DNA of 64,000 nucleotides, taken from assembly GCF_019645855.1 (NCBI RefSeq), contig NZ_CP080999.1, forward strand, positions 2,046,001-2,110,000, read 5' to 3'. Source of the stretch: Mycobacterium malmoense (GTDB taxonomy: Bacteria; Actinomycetota; Actinomycetes; Mycobacteriales; Mycobacteriaceae). The translations under genes and the position numbers were made by a program. The notes under the pieces are model-generated. The model had not been told where the DNA came from. It ran no database searches and saw nothing but the letters and a program-made list of their open reading frames with translations. Of this stretch, positions 1 to 8,579 are shown in pieces; the stretch's first letter is position 1, and the number at the start of each line of letters is the position of its first letter.

Positions 1-1
1 C

Positions 2-1204
2 TTCGTCGCGGTGCGCGACGGGTTGCTGGGTGCCGCCCGCCGCGCCGGCTACGGCGACGTCGAGCTGCCCATCTTCGAGGACACCGCGCTGTTCGCCCGC
101 GGCGTCGGCGAATCCACCGACGTGGTGTCCAAGGAGATGTACACCTTCGCCGACCGCGGCGACCGCTCGGTGACGCTGCGGCCCGAGGGCACCGCCGGGG
201 TGGTGCGCGCGGTGATCGAACACGGCCTGGACCGCGGCGCACTGCCGGTCAAACTCTGTTACGCCGGACCGTTTTTCCGCTACGAGCGCCCGCAGGCCGG
301 CCGCTACCGCCAGCTGCAGCAGGTCGGTGTCGAGGCGATCGGCGTCGACGACCCCGCGCTGGACGCCGAGGTGATCGCCGTCGCCGACGCCGGGTTCCGC
401 TCGCTGGGCCTGGACGGGTTCCGGCTGGAGATCACCTCGTTGGGTGACGAGAGCTGCCGCCCGCAGTATCGGGAACGGTTGCAGGAGTTCCTGTTTGGGC
501 TCGACCTGGACGAGGAGACCCGGCGGCGCGCGCAGCTGAATCCGCTGCGGGTGCTCGACGACAAGCGACCCGAGGTGCGGGCGATGACGGCCGGCGCGCC
601 GGTGCTGCTCGATCACCTGTCCGACGTGGCCAAGCAGCACTTCGACACCGTGCTGGCGCACCTGGACGCGCTCGGGGTGCCGTACGTCCTCAACCCGCGG
701 ATGGTGCGCGGGCTGGACTACTACACCAAGACCACGTTCGAGTTCGTGCACGACGGGCTGGGCGCGCAATCGGGCATCGGCGGCGGCGGCCGCTACGACG
801 GCCTGATGCGCGAGCTCGGCGGGCAAGACCTGTCGGGCATCGGGTTCGGGCTGGGGGTGGACCGCACGCTGCTGGCGCTGCGCGCCGAGGGCAAGAGCGT
901 GGGGGAGACCACGCGCTGCGACGTGTTCGGCGTGCCGCTGAGCGAGCCGGCCAAGCTGCGGCTGGCCGTGCTGGCCGCGCAGCTGCGCGCGTCGGGTATC
1001 CGGGTGGATCTGGCCTACGGTGACCGGGGTCTCAAGGGCGCGATGCGCGCCGCCGATCGTTCCGGCGCGCGTCTCGCGCTGGTGCTGGGTGACCGCGATA
1101 TCGGGGCCGCGACGGTCGGGGTGAAGGACCTCGCGACGGGCGGGCAGGTGTCCGTGTCGATGGATTCGGTTGTCGCCGAGGTGCTTTCGAAGCTGGGCGG
1201 CTGA
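2..1204 (+). CDS. hisS: Histidyl-tRNA synthetase, 5' end outside the window
   Basis: Charges tRNA-His with histidine in the cytoplasm. The reading frame is open to the left edge, so the true start lies outside; about 400 residues are present of a family length near 420. Seen: class II motif 2 (RPEGTAG), the histidine-specific GLDYYTKT motif near residue 240, the GGGGRYDGL segment with motif 3 (GFGLGVDR), and a C-terminal anticodon-binding domain. It ends 78 bases before a divergently unrelated, SOS-controlled gene on the same strand. Identity is secure. Confidence 0.96.
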   Translation, partial: FVAVRDGLLGAARRAGYGDVELPIFEDTALFARGVGESTDVVSKEMYTFADRGDRSVTLRPEGTAGVVRAVIEHGLDRGALPVKLCYAGPFFRYERPQAGRYRQLQQVGVEAIGVDDPALDAEVIAVADAGFRSLGLDGFRLEITSLGDESCRPQYRERLQEFLFGLDLDEETRRRAQLNPLRVLDDKRPEVRAMTAGAPVLLDHLSDVAKQHFDTVLAHLDALGVPYVLNPRMVRGLDYYTKTTFEFVHDGLGAQSGIGGGGRYDGLMRELGGQDLSGIGFGLGVDRTLLALRAEGKSVGETTRCDVFGVPLSEPAKLRLAVLAAQLRASGIRVDLAYGDRGLKGAMRAADRSGARLALVLGDRDIGAATVGVKDLATGGQVSVSMDSVVAEVLSKLGG

Positions 1205-1269
1205 GCTTCGAGCATCCCTACTTTATCCACAGTCTGAAGGCGTGGGTGGAAGTTATCGGATCGCGCGGC

Positions 1270-1290
1270 TATAGTCGAACGTATGTTCGA
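1270..1290 (+). promoter_or_regulatory. SOS (LexA) box with overlapping -10 element and start codon
   Basis: A perfect mycobacterial SOS box, TCGAAC-N4-GTTCGA, lies at 1275-1290. A -10-like TATAGT at 1270-1275 ends on the first base of the box, and seven bases later is the ATG at 1283, which lies in the spacer. This geometry suggests a leaderless transcript that bound LexA would block completely. The consensus is established; binding here is inferred. Confidence 0.88.
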
Positions 1291-2803
1291 AGAACAGCCC
1301 GGTGGTCAGTCGGATCCTGAGGTGATGGCGCGGTTTGATGACTTGTTTGAGCGGCATTATCCGTCGACGACGGCGGTTTCGGCGGGGTGGGTGGATCGGA
1401 TTTGTGCGGCGACGCGGGTGGAGAATCGGGCGGCCGCTGAGCAGTTGGTCGCGATTGGGGAGTTGTTCGGTTATCGGTTGTCGCGGTGTTCGGAAAATGA
1501 GGACTGGGCGATCGACACCATGGAGGCGGTGGCTGCCGAGGTGGCCGCGGCGTTGCGGATCAGTCAGGGGTTGGCCGCCAGCCGGTTGCGCTATGCCCGC
1601 GCGATGCGGGAGCGCCTGCCGCGGGTGGGAGATGTGTTCCGCGGCGGTGACATCGATTTTCGGCTGTTTCAAACGATCGTGTATCGCACGGATTTGATCA
1701 CCGATCCCGATGTGCTGGCGCGCGTGGACGCCGAGTTGGCCGTGCAGGTGGGGCGGTGGCCGTCGATGACGCGGGGTCGCCTGGCCGCGCAGGTGGACAA
1801 GATCGTGGCCCGGGTGGACGCCGATGCGGTGCGGCGGCGCAAGGAGCACCAGACCGACCGCGAGATCTGGATCGGGGATCTCGTCGAGAGCGGTATCTCC
1901 CAGATCAACGGCATCTTGTTCACTCCGGATGCCCGCGCGCTAGATCAGCGGTTGGATGCGTTGGCGGCCACGGTGTGCGTCCAGGACCCACGCACCCGCG
2001 CCCAGCGCCGCGCCGATGCGCTGGGGGCGCTGGCCGCCGGCGCGGATCGGCTGGGGTGCCGGTGTGGGCGCACCGATTGTGCGGCCGGCACGAGGCCGGC
2101 GGTGGGCCCGGTGGTCATTCATGTGATCGCCGAGCAGGCCACCCTCGAGGGCACCAGCACTACGCCGGGATCCGAGGTGGGCGCCGACGGGTTCATCCCG
2201 CCCGAGCTGATCGCCGAACTCGCTCAATCCTCTACGGTGGTGCCGTTGGTCCACCCCGTCGACGCGGCGCCGGAGAAGGGGTATGTGCCGTCGAAGGCGT
2301 TGGCGGATTTTGTGCGGTGCCGGGATTTGACGTGTCGCTGGCCCGGTTGTGATCGGCCCGCGTGGCACTGCGATCTGGATCATACTGTCCCCTACGCCCA
2401 AGGCGGGCCAACGCATGCGTCAAACCTCAAGTGCTACTGTAGAACTCATCACTTGGTGAAGACGTTTTGCGGCTGGACCGACAAGCAGCTACCGGACGGG
2501 ACGCTGATCTTGACCTCGCCGGCCGGGCAGACCTATGTCAGCACCCCGGGCAGCGCGCTGCTATTCCCCAGCCTGTGCGCACCCACCGCTGAGCTGCCCA
2601 CCCCACCCACCACCACCACCGAGCGCCACACCGAGCGCCACGGCGAGCGCACCGCGATGATGCCCCGACGCCGCCGCACCCGCGCCCAAGACCGCGCCAC
2701 CCGCATCGCCACCGAACGCCAACACAACCGCCAAACCCGCCTGGCCGCCCAAACCAAACACACGGGCCCCGCACCACCCAACAACGACCCACCGCCATTC
2801 TGA
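1283..2803 (+). CDS. DUF222 / HNH endonuclease protein of the 13E12 repeat family, SOS-controlled
   Basis: A 506-residue protein with a long helical DUF222 region (about residues 20-300) and a C-terminal HNH nuclease domain whose zinc and catalytic residues are intact (CRWPGCDRP followed by DLDHTVPY near residues 350-370, then CRTHH). The last 70 residues are basic and rich in Thr, Arg and Pro. Proteins of this type are multi-copy in mycobacteria and several M. tuberculosis copies are LexA-regulated; the biochemical role is unknown, and nicking or DNA-mobility functions are only proposed. It occupies the place where M. tuberculosis has a haloalkane dehalogenase gene (Rv2579). A second, broken copy is at the right end of the window. 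Confidence 0.88.
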   Translation: MFEEQPGGQSDPEVMARFDDLFERHYPSTTAVSAGWVDRICAATRVENRAAAEQLVAIGELFGYRLSRCSENEDWAIDTMEAVAAEVAAALRISQGLAASRLRYARAMRERLPRVGDVFRGGDIDFRLFQTIVYRTDLITDPDVLARVDAELAVQVGRWPSMTRGRLAAQVDKIVARVDADAVRRRKEHQTDREIWIGDLVESGISQINGILFTPDARALDQRLDALAATVCVQDPRTRAQRRADALGALAAGADRLGCRCGRTDCAAGTRPAVGPVVIHVIAEQATLEGTSTTPGSEVGADGFIPPELIAELAQSSTVVPLVHPVDAAPEKGYVPSKALADFVRCRDLTCRWPGCDRPAWHCDLDHTVPYAQGGPTHASNLKCYCRTHHLVKTFCGWTDKQLPDGTLILTSPAGQTYVSTPGSALLFPSLCAPTAELPTPPTTTTERHTERHGERTAMMPRRRRTRAQDRATRIATERQHNRQTRLAAQTKHTGPAPPNNDPPPF

Positions 2804-2805
2804 GC

Positions 2806-2834
2806 TTGACTAGTAATCGAACTATTGTTCGAAT
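2806..2834 (+). promoter_or_regulatory. SOS (LexA) box upstream of the radical-SAM gene
   Basis: A second perfect TCGAAC-N4-GTTCGA box occupies 2817-2832, in the 38-base gap after the HNH gene. A TTGACT (2806-2811) and a TCGAAT (2829-2834), 17 bases apart, may be -35 and -10 elements, in which case LexA would cover the core promoter; an AGTAAT at 2812-2817 is an alternative -10. The promoter reading is tentative, the box itself is not. Confidence 0.85.
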
Positions 2835-2841
2835 AGAAGGC

Positions 2842-3870
2842 ATGCGCTGGGCTAGCCAGGCCGTGGCGGTCAACGGGGATCCCGTCGACGACGGGGCGCT
2901 GCCGGGGCTGCAGCGGATCGGCCTGGTGCGCAGCGTGCGCGCACCGCAGTTCGACGGGATCACCTTTCACGAGGTGCTGTGCAAGTCCGCGCTGAACAAG
3001 GTGCCCAGCGCGGCCGCGCTGCCGTTCCGGTATACGGTCAACGGCTACCGCGGCTGCTCGCACGCCTGCCGCTATTGCTTCGCGCGTCCCAGCCACGAAT
3101 ACCTGGACTTCGACTGCGGCACCGACTTCGACACCCAGATCGTGGTCAAGACCAACGTCGCCGAGGTGCTGCGCCGCGAGCTGCGCCGGCCGTCGTGGCG
3201 GCGCGAGACGGTCGCGCTGGGCACCAACACCGATCCCTACCAGCGCGCCGAGGGCCGCTACGGGCTGATGCCGGGCATCATCGGCGCGCTCGCCGGATCC
3301 GGTACGCCGCTGTCCATCCTGACCAAGGGCACGCTGCTGCGGCGTGACCTGCCGCTGATCGCCGATGCGGCGGGGCAGGTTCCGGTGTCGGTCGCGGTGT
3401 CGCTGGCGGTCGGCGACCCGGAGCTGCACCGCGACGTCGAGCCAGGCACCCCGACGCCGCAGGCGCGCCTGGGTCTCATCGCCGCGATCCGCGACGCCGG
3501 CCTGGACTGTCATGTGATGGTCGCGCCGGTGCTGCCGCACCTCACCGACTCCGCCGAGCACCTCGATCGGCTGCTCGGCCAGATCGCGGCGGCCGGGGCC
3601 ACCGGCGTGACGGTTTTCGGCCTACACCTGCGGCGCTCGACCCGCGGCTGGTTCATGTCCTGGCTGGCCCGCTCGCATCCCGAACTGGTCGGCCGCTATC
3701 GCGAGCTGTACCGGCGCGGAGCCTACCTGCCGCCGGGCTACCGCGAGGCGTTGCGGGAACGGGCCGCACCGCTGATCGCGAAGTATGGGCTGGCCGGTGA
3801 TCACCGCCCGTTCCCGCGGCCCGTCACACCGGCGGCCCCGCCGGAACCCGTTCAGCAGACGCTGTTTTGA
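2842..3870 (+). CDS. Radical-SAM protein, Rv2578c / SplB-like, SOS-controlled
   Basis: A 342-residue member of the radical-SAM group annotated as spore photoproduct lyase-like. The [4Fe-4S] cluster motif is CX3CX2C at residues 72, 76 and 79 (GCSHACRYC). The start chosen is ATG 2842, which gives the N-terminus MRWASQAVAV expected for the family; an upstream TTG at 2806 would place the SOS box inside the gene. AGAAGG just before the ATG may act as a weak ribosome-binding site. The family is part of the M. tuberculosis SOS regulon, consistent with the box here, but its substrate is not established. It is convergent with the next gene. Confidence 0.9.
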   Translation: MRWASQAVAVNGDPVDDGALPGLQRIGLVRSVRAPQFDGITFHEVLCKSALNKVPSAAALPFRYTVNGYRGCSHACRYCFARPSHEYLDFDCGTDFDTQIVVKTNVAEVLRRELRRPSWRRETVALGTNTDPYQRAEGRYGLMPGIIGALAGSGTPLSILTKGTLLRRDLPLIADAAGQVPVSVAVSLAVGDPELHRDVEPGTPTPQARLGLIAAIRDAGLDCHVMVAPVLPHLTDSAEHLDRLLGQIAAAGATGVTVFGLHLRRSTRGWFMSWLARSHPELVGRYRELYRRGAYLPPGYREALRERAAPLIAKYGLAGDHRPFPRPVTPAAPPEPVQQTLF

Positions 3871-3871
3871 G

Positions 3872-5443
3872 CTAGCCGGGCCCGTCGCCGCGCGGTTTGG
3901 TGAGCGTGAACTGATCCACCGCGGTGACCGCGCCGAACGGTCCGCTCAACGCGTAGTGCGTCGCCTTGATCGACGTGTTGCCGCCGGGTTGACCCGGGTC
4001 GACGTCGAAAGCCGCGAAGCCGTAAGGGTTGTCGCGGTCGCGAAACGCCGACCACGGCGCCTCCTCCATCACGTAGATCGGTGCCTTGTGCCCGAGCGCG
4101 GGATCGAATGCCCCGACGCCGGTCAACACGCGGCACCGCGGTTCGGGGAAGAGGAACCCGTTGGTCGGCGCGGACGTGCCGCCCCCGCCGATGACGAGGT
4201 GCACGGTTCCCCGGGTCGTGTCGATGAGGTCGTCGCGGGTGTCGACGGGGATCGGCGTGCGGGTGTCGGTACCCAGCGTTCCGCGCAGCGGATGCGACCG
4301 TTCGTAGTGGTGTTCGTGGCCGCACACCACCAGATCGACCCGATACCGGTCGAACAACGGCAGCCACTCCTCGCGGATCCCCAGGTCGGCCCCGTTGGCC
4401 TTGTCGGCGGTGGAGATCGCCGTCTGATGCATGCAAACGACGATCCAGTCGATATCCGGGTCGCGCCGTGCGGAGGCGAGTTCGGTTGCGAGCCAGCGCT
4501 TTTGATCGCCGCCGGAGTAGCCGTGCACGTAGAAGTTACCGCCGTCCTGGAAGCACACGTCGTCGTTGTTGAGGCTGATCACCCGCACCGAGCCGGCGGT
4601 GAACGAGTACCACAGCCCGCGGGTCTGCGGACCGGACCCGGAATCCGGCAATGCGAAGTAGGTTTGGTAGGCGCCGTAACCGATTGGCCCGTTGCCCCAT
4701 TCGTTCTCGTGGTTGCCCGCCGCCGGCATCCACGGCCGGTAGCGCGCCGAACGCGTGTTGTTCTCGAACCAGTTCGACCAGGTGCGTATCCGGTCCTGTG
4801 CGAGGTTGGCGTAGCACAGGTCGCCGTTGACCAGGTTGAACAGCGGGCCGACGCGCTCGATCGCCAGCGTGGTGTCCGCCGCCGCGGGTGAACCGATGTT
4901 GTCGGTGGCATACCTGCCGTCGGGCAACTTGGCCAGCGTCGGCGTGGACTGGTCGCCGAAGCTGGTGAAGCGCAGCGGCTTTCGCCCCGACGGCGCGGTC
5001 CGTACCGTGCCGTACTCCGGTTCGGCCCCGTCGTGCACGGCGGCGTACACGTAGTCGGTGTCCGGGCCGAGATCCGTCAGGCGGGCATGGTTGACGCGAA
5101 TCTCGGTGTGGGACTTGGCGTCCCGGTACGTGCGGGTTTCGGCGGTCACGGTGCGGCCGAGGCCGGACGCCGGCGTGCCCAGCATGACGCGCGGGTTGCG
5201 GACGGCGTCGGTGGTGTGCCACGACACCACCACCTCGGTGGCGGCATCCTTGCCGAATTGCAGATGCAGGCCCGTCACCGGCGGGGCGCCGTCGCGATCC
5301 GGCTGAAACCAGACACCGGGTCCACGGGGCGCAGACCACACCAGCGTGGCCCCACCCCCGATGCCCGCCCCGAGGGCGGCCGAGACGGCGCCCGTCGTCA
5401 ACAACCTGCGACGGCTGATGCCCGGGACCGGATCGTCGCTCAT
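3872..5443 (-). CDS. Tat-exported purple acid phosphatase-like metallophosphoesterase (Rv2577 type)
   Basis: A 523-residue exported phosphatase. The N-terminus has a twin-arginine signal (SRRRLL followed by an Ala/Gly-rich stretch), implying export of a folded, metal-loaded enzyme. An N-terminal Fn3-like domain is followed by the metallophosphoesterase domain with all metal-ligand blocks: FGDQST, NGDLCYAN, GNHENEWG, CMHQT and GHEHHYERSHP, the set typical of purple acid phosphatases. The start at 5443 (MSDDPV) was chosen over one 15 codons upstream because it puts the Tat motif at a normal distance. The physiological substrate is unknown. Confidence 0.9.
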   Translation of the reverse strand: MSDDPVPGISRRRLLTTGAVSAALGAGIGGGATLVWSAPRGPGVWFQPDRDGAPPVTGLHLQFGKDAATEVVVSWHTTDAVRNPRVMLGTPASGLGRTVTAETRTYRDAKSHTEIRVNHARLTDLGPDTDYVYAAVHDGAEPEYGTVRTAPSGRKPLRFTSFGDQSTPTLAKLPDGRYATDNIGSPAAADTTLAIERVGPLFNLVNGDLCYANLAQDRIRTWSNWFENNTRSARYRPWMPAAGNHENEWGNGPIGYGAYQTYFALPDSGSGPQTRGLWYSFTAGSVRVISLNNDDVCFQDGGNFYVHGYSGGDQKRWLATELASARRDPDIDWIVVCMHQTAISTADKANGADLGIREEWLPLFDRYRVDLVVCGHEHHYERSHPLRGTLGTDTRTPIPVDTRDDLIDTTRGTVHLVIGGGGTSAPTNGFLFPEPRCRVLTGVGAFDPALGHKAPIYVMEEAPWSAFRDRDNPYGFAAFDVDPGQPGGNTSIKATHYALSGPFGAVTAVDQFTLTKPRGDGPG

Positions 5444-5530
5444 GCATGCTTCATACCCGAGGCGGGCGACCGCCCGGTAAACGTCCACTTCGGCCGAGCC
5501 GTCGGTAACGAATCCGGTAGCGTTTTCGAT

Positions 5531-5986
5531 ATGACGAACGTGCGAAAGGCGGTAGGCGCGGTCTCGGTATCAGGGTGCGTGGCAACGCTTGCGGCCGCCG
5601 CGGCAGTGGCCGTCGCGCCCGCGACCTCATCCGCGGATCCGGCCGGCCATCAGGTGACCTACACGGTCACCGCCACCGGCAACCTGACCGGCAACGTCCG
5701 GTACATGAACAGCGATCCGCCCAGCCAGGCGGCCTACGACGCCAACTCGTCGCAGTACATGAACAGCGTGCAGACGGCGTTCGGCGCCGGGCAGCCGCTG
5801 GTTTACACCGCCACGCTGGCGAACCCGAACCAGTGGGCGATCGTCACCGCCAGCGGCGGGTGTCACTGGCCGGACTGCGGCTCGGGGGCGACCCCCGAGT
5901 TGCACTGCGAGATCGCCGTCGACGGCCAGGTGGTGGCGACGCAGAACGCCACCACCGGCGTCACGTGTTCGACGCGGCCCTGGTGA
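5531..5986 (+). CDS. Secreted MmpS-like protein (Rv2576c type)
   Basis: A 151-residue protein with a cleavable-looking signal: charged start, a hydrophobic Ala/Val run to about residue 33, then an ATSSADP junction. The mature part (VTYTVTATG...NVRYMNSDP) resembles the MmpS/beta-sandwich fold of mycobacterial membrane accessory proteins. Two late cysteine pairs (CHWPDC, CEIAV...CSTR) could form disulfides. It stands alone, divergent from the phosphatase; its last base abuts the last base of the convergent gene. Function not known. Confidence 0.75.
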   Translation: MTNVRKAVGAVSVSGCVATLAAAAAVAVAPATSSADPAGHQVTYTVTATGNLTGNVRYMNSDPPSQAAYDANSSQYMNSVQTAFGAGQPLVYTATLANPNQWAIVTASGGCHWPDCGSGATPELHCEIAVDGQVVATQNATTGVTCSTRPW

Positions 5987-6325
5987 TCACCCGGCGAATA
6001 CGTACACCCATGCGGTGACGCCCGACCGGAGCGGCACCGCGATGCGGCGATAGTCGTCCACCTCGTACTCGTCGGCCGCGGCCAGTTCGGCTTCGCTGAG
6101 GGCGAACACCATCCCGTCGACGTGCGCGTCGGCGCGCTCGGTCGGCCGCAGGATCGGGTGGCGGTCGCTGCCGCTGGTGGCGACGACGTGCGGGTCGGTG
6201 ATGGTCACGTGGTCCAGCTCGAAGCCCACGATCGCGTCGCGGCGGCCGCCCAGCTCCCGGCCGAACGTCGCACGCTGGACCTCCGGCTGCTGCAGCGTGC
6301 CGTAGGAGAACAACAGCTCGGTCAT
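5987..6325 (-). CDS. Gamma-glutamylcyclotransferase / AIG2-fold protein
   Basis: A 112-residue protein with the diagnostic family start FSYGTLQQPEVQRATFG (YGTL substrate-binding loop) and a C-terminal DDYRRIAVPL segment after an acidic stretch containing the presumed catalytic Glu (DEYE). It starts within the last four bases of the regulator gene upstream, so the two are translationally coupled. Enzymes of this fold release 5-oxoproline from glutamyl compounds, but small bacterial members vary and the substrate here is not predictable. Confidence 0.82.
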   Translation of the reverse strand: MTELLFSYGTLQQPEVQRATFGRELGGRRDAIVGFELDHVTITDPHVVATSGSDRHPILRPTERADAHVDGMVFALSEAELAAADEYEVDDYRRIAVPLRSGVTAWVYVFAG

Positions 6326-6840
6326 CGCGGCTCGTCGTGTGCGACGACGACGACCTCGGCCCGCTCGCCAACCGCCCGGATCTTGTGGCCAACCGACGCG
6401 TCGAAGTAGGCGCTGTCGCCGGTGGCCAGCGCGATCGTCTGGTCTCCGTAGTCAAGTTCGACCCGTCCGGCGTGGACAAATACGAACTCCTGACCCGCGT
6501 GCTCCGGGTGGGGATCGTCGGCCGGGTTTTCCGTCGGCCGAACCACGAAGGGCGACATGGACTTTCCCAGCAGCGACGACGCCAGCGCCCGGTAGCGTTC
6601 GCCGCCCGCGCGGTCCGGGGCCCGGTCGACGGTGATCTTCTCCTCGGCCGCGTCGTCGGAGAACAGCCGCCCGACGTCGACGTCGAGCGCTCGCGCGACC
6701 TTCAGTGCCACCGCGATCGACGGTGTGCTGCACCGGCGTTCGATCTTCGACAGGTAGCTCTTGGTCAGCCCGGTCTGCCGGGCGAGTTGCTCCAGGGTGA
6801 GGCCGCGTTGCCGGCGGACGGCGCGCAGCAGTGCTGTCAC
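6322..6840 (-). CDS. XRE-family transcriptional regulator with C-terminal cupin domain
   Basis: A 172-residue regulator: helix-turn-helix at residues 7-62 (LTLEQLARQTGLTKSYLSKIE) followed by a cupin_2 beta-barrel (HPEHAGQEFVFVHAGRVEL, then GDSAYFDASVGH), which in this family senses a small metabolite. A GGGAGG ribosome-binding site sits four bases before the GTG start. It is divergent from the aldolase/lyase pair, with an imperfect palindrome between them, so it probably controls those genes and itself. Confidence 0.9.
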   Translation of the reverse strand: MTALLRAVRRQRGLTLEQLARQTGLTKSYLSKIERRCSTPSIAVALKVARALDVDVGRLFSDDAAEEKITVDRAPDRAGGERYRALASSLLGKSMSPFVVRPTENPADDPHPEHAGQEFVFVHAGRVELDYGDQTIALATGDSAYFDASVGHKIRAVGERAEVVVVAHDEPR

Positions 6841-6863
6841 TGAGCCTCCCTCGATGACGCATT

Positions 6864-6886
6864 TAGGACACGAAGTTTCCTACAAT
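6864..6886 (+). promoter_or_regulatory. Palindromic operator and -10 element between the XRE gene and aldolase
   Basis: TAGGA at 6864-6868 and TCCTA at 6878-6882 form an inverted repeat with inner matches (14 of 19 positions symmetric). A TACAAT -10-like hexamer at 6881-6886 overlaps its right arm and lies 8 bases before the GTG at 6895, suggesting a leaderless aldolase mRNA repressed by binding at this site. Assignment to the neighbouring XRE regulator is inference from position. Confidence 0.55.
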
Positions 6887-6894
6887 CGTCTATT

Positions 6895-7695
6895 GTGTCA
6901 CATATGGCCTCCACGTTCACCGACTCGAAATCCGACTTGATGCGTCGGGCCGCCGAACAGCTGGCCACCTCCCAAGGCGATTCGCGGTTGACCACCCGGC
7001 AGAAGCTGGCGTTGACGTGCCGCGCCCTGTTCGACGCCGGGCACGACTCCGGGCTGGCCGGACAGATCACCGCCCGCGCAGAAAAGGCCGGGACCTACTA
7101 CACCCAGCGGCTGGGGCTGGGGTTCGACGAGATCACCGAAGCCAACCTGCTGCTGGTCGACGAGGACCTCAACGTGCTCGACGGGGATGGACCCGAAGCT
7201 GGAATCGCCAACCCGGCCAACCGTTTTCACAGCTGGATCTACCGCGCGCGGCCGGACGTGCAATGCATCGTGCACACCCACGCCTTCCACGTGGCGGCGC
7301 TGTCGATGCTGGAGGTCCCGCTGATCGTGTCCCACATGGACACCACGCCCCTCTACGGCGACTGCGCGTTCCTGGCCGAGTGGCCGGGCGTGCCGGTCGG
7401 CAACGAGGAGGGGGAGATCATCACCGCCGCGCTCGGCGACAAGAAGGCGGTCCTGCTGGCGCATCACGGCCAGGTGGTGGCCGGCGCCAGCGTCGAGGAG
7501 GCGTGCTCGCTGGCGATCCTGATCGAGCGCGCCGCGAAGCTGCAGCTGGCCGCCATGGCCGCCGGCACCGTCAAGGAACTGCCCGAGCGGCTCGCCCGCG
7601 AGGCCCACGACTGGACGCTGTCACCGCAACGCAGCCGGGCCAACTTCGCCTACTACGCCCGCCGCGCCCTGACCCGCCACCCCGACGCCCTCTGA
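6895..7695 (+). CDS. Class II aldolase/adducin family protein
   Basis: A 266-residue protein of the zinc-dependent class II aldolase/adducin fold. The metal ligands are visible as HTHAFH (about residues 124-129) and HHG (about residue 190); the conserved acidic residue and glycine-rich loop (SGLAGQITAR) are present near the N-terminus. GTG 6895 is used because it lies at the expected leaderless distance from a -10 element; ATG 6904 is the alternative. It is followed after 11 bases by a DapA-family gene. Sugar-acid or hydroxy-acid catabolism is likely but the substrate is not predictable. Confidence 0.85.
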   Translation: MSHMASTFTDSKSDLMRRAAEQLATSQGDSRLTTRQKLALTCRALFDAGHDSGLAGQITARAEKAGTYYTQRLGLGFDEITEANLLLVDEDLNVLDGDGPEAGIANPANRFHSWIYRARPDVQCIVHTHAFHVAALSMLEVPLIVSHMDTTPLYGDCAFLAEWPGVPVGNEEGEIITAALGDKKAVLLAHHGQVVAGASVEEACSLAILIERAAKLQLAAMAAGTVKELPERLAREAHDWTLSPQRSRANFAYYARRALTRHPDAL

Positions 7696-7706
7696 GGAGC
7701 CCGTCC

Positions 7707-8579
7707 GTGCCCGACATCCACGGCATCATCGCCTACCCGGTGACCCCGTTCGACGAAGACGGCATCAACACCGCGCGGCTGGCGGCGCTGGTCGAAAAGC
7801 TCGTGTCCTCCGGGGTCCACGCGATCGCCCCGCTCGGCAGCACCGGCGAATTGGCCTACCTCGACGAGCCCGAGTTCGACGCCGTGGTCGACACCACCAT
7901 CGCCACCGTCGCCGGCCGGGCGCCCATCATCGTCGGCGTGTCGGATGTGACCACCGCCAAGACGATTCGGCGCGCCCAGTACGCACAACGGGCCGGCGCC
8001 GACGCGGTGATGATCCTGCCGGTGTCCTACTGGAAGCTCACCGAGCGCGAGATCGCCCAGCATTATCGCAGCATCGGCGACGCCATCGGGATCCCGATCA
8101 TGGCCTACAACAACCCGGCCACCAGCGGCGTCGACATGCCCCCCGAGCTGTTGGTCCGCATGTTCGAGACCATCGACAACGTCACGATGGTCAAGGAGTC
8201 CACCGGTGACCTGACCCGGATGCGGCGCATCGCCGAACTGTCCGGCGGCCGGCTGCCCTTCTACAACGGCAGCAACCCGCTGGTGCTCGACGCCCTGAAG
8301 GCCGGCGCGTCCGGATGGTGCACGGCCGCACCGTGTTTGCGGCCGCAGCCGTGCATAGACCTGTACGAGGCGGTGCGCGCGGGTGACCTCGACAAGGCCC
8401 AGGCCCTCTACGACGAACTCAAGCCATTGCTCACGTTCATCGTCGCGGGCGGGCTGGCCACCACCGTGAAGGCCGGCCTGGACCTGCTCGGCCTCCCGGT
8501 CGGGGATCCGCGCCCGCCGCTGCTGCCGCTCGACGAGCGGGGCCGAACCACGTTGCGGGGCTTGCTGAGTGGCGTTTAG
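7707..8579 (+). CDS. DapA-family lyase/synthase (dihydrodipicolinate synthase superfamily)
   Basis: A 290-residue TIM-barrel protein. Seen: GSTGE substrate-binding loop near residue 45, catalytic Tyr in IMAYNNP, Schiff-base Lys in MVKEST (about residue 161), and a GASGW loop. GTG 7707 follows a GAGGAG ribosome-binding site. Its partner aldolase and the upstream XRE-cupin regulator point to a catabolic aldolase (for example a 2-keto-acid lyase) rather than lysine biosynthesis, for which the genome would need its own dapA. The last four bases overlap the convergent metallopeptidase gene. Confidence 0.88.
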   Translation: MPDIHGIIAYPVTPFDEDGINTARLAALVEKLVSSGVHAIAPLGSTGELAYLDEPEFDAVVDTTIATVAGRAPIIVGVSDVTTAKTIRRAQYAQRAGADAVMILPVSYWKLTEREIAQHYRSIGDAIGIPIMAYNNPATSGVDMPPELLVRMFETIDNVTMVKESTGDLTRMRRIAELSGGRLPFYNGSNPLVLDALKAGASGWCTAAPCLRPQPCIDLYEAVRAGDLDKAQALYDELKPLLTFIVAGGLATTVKAGLDLLGLPVGDPRPPLLPLDERGRTTLRGLLSGV

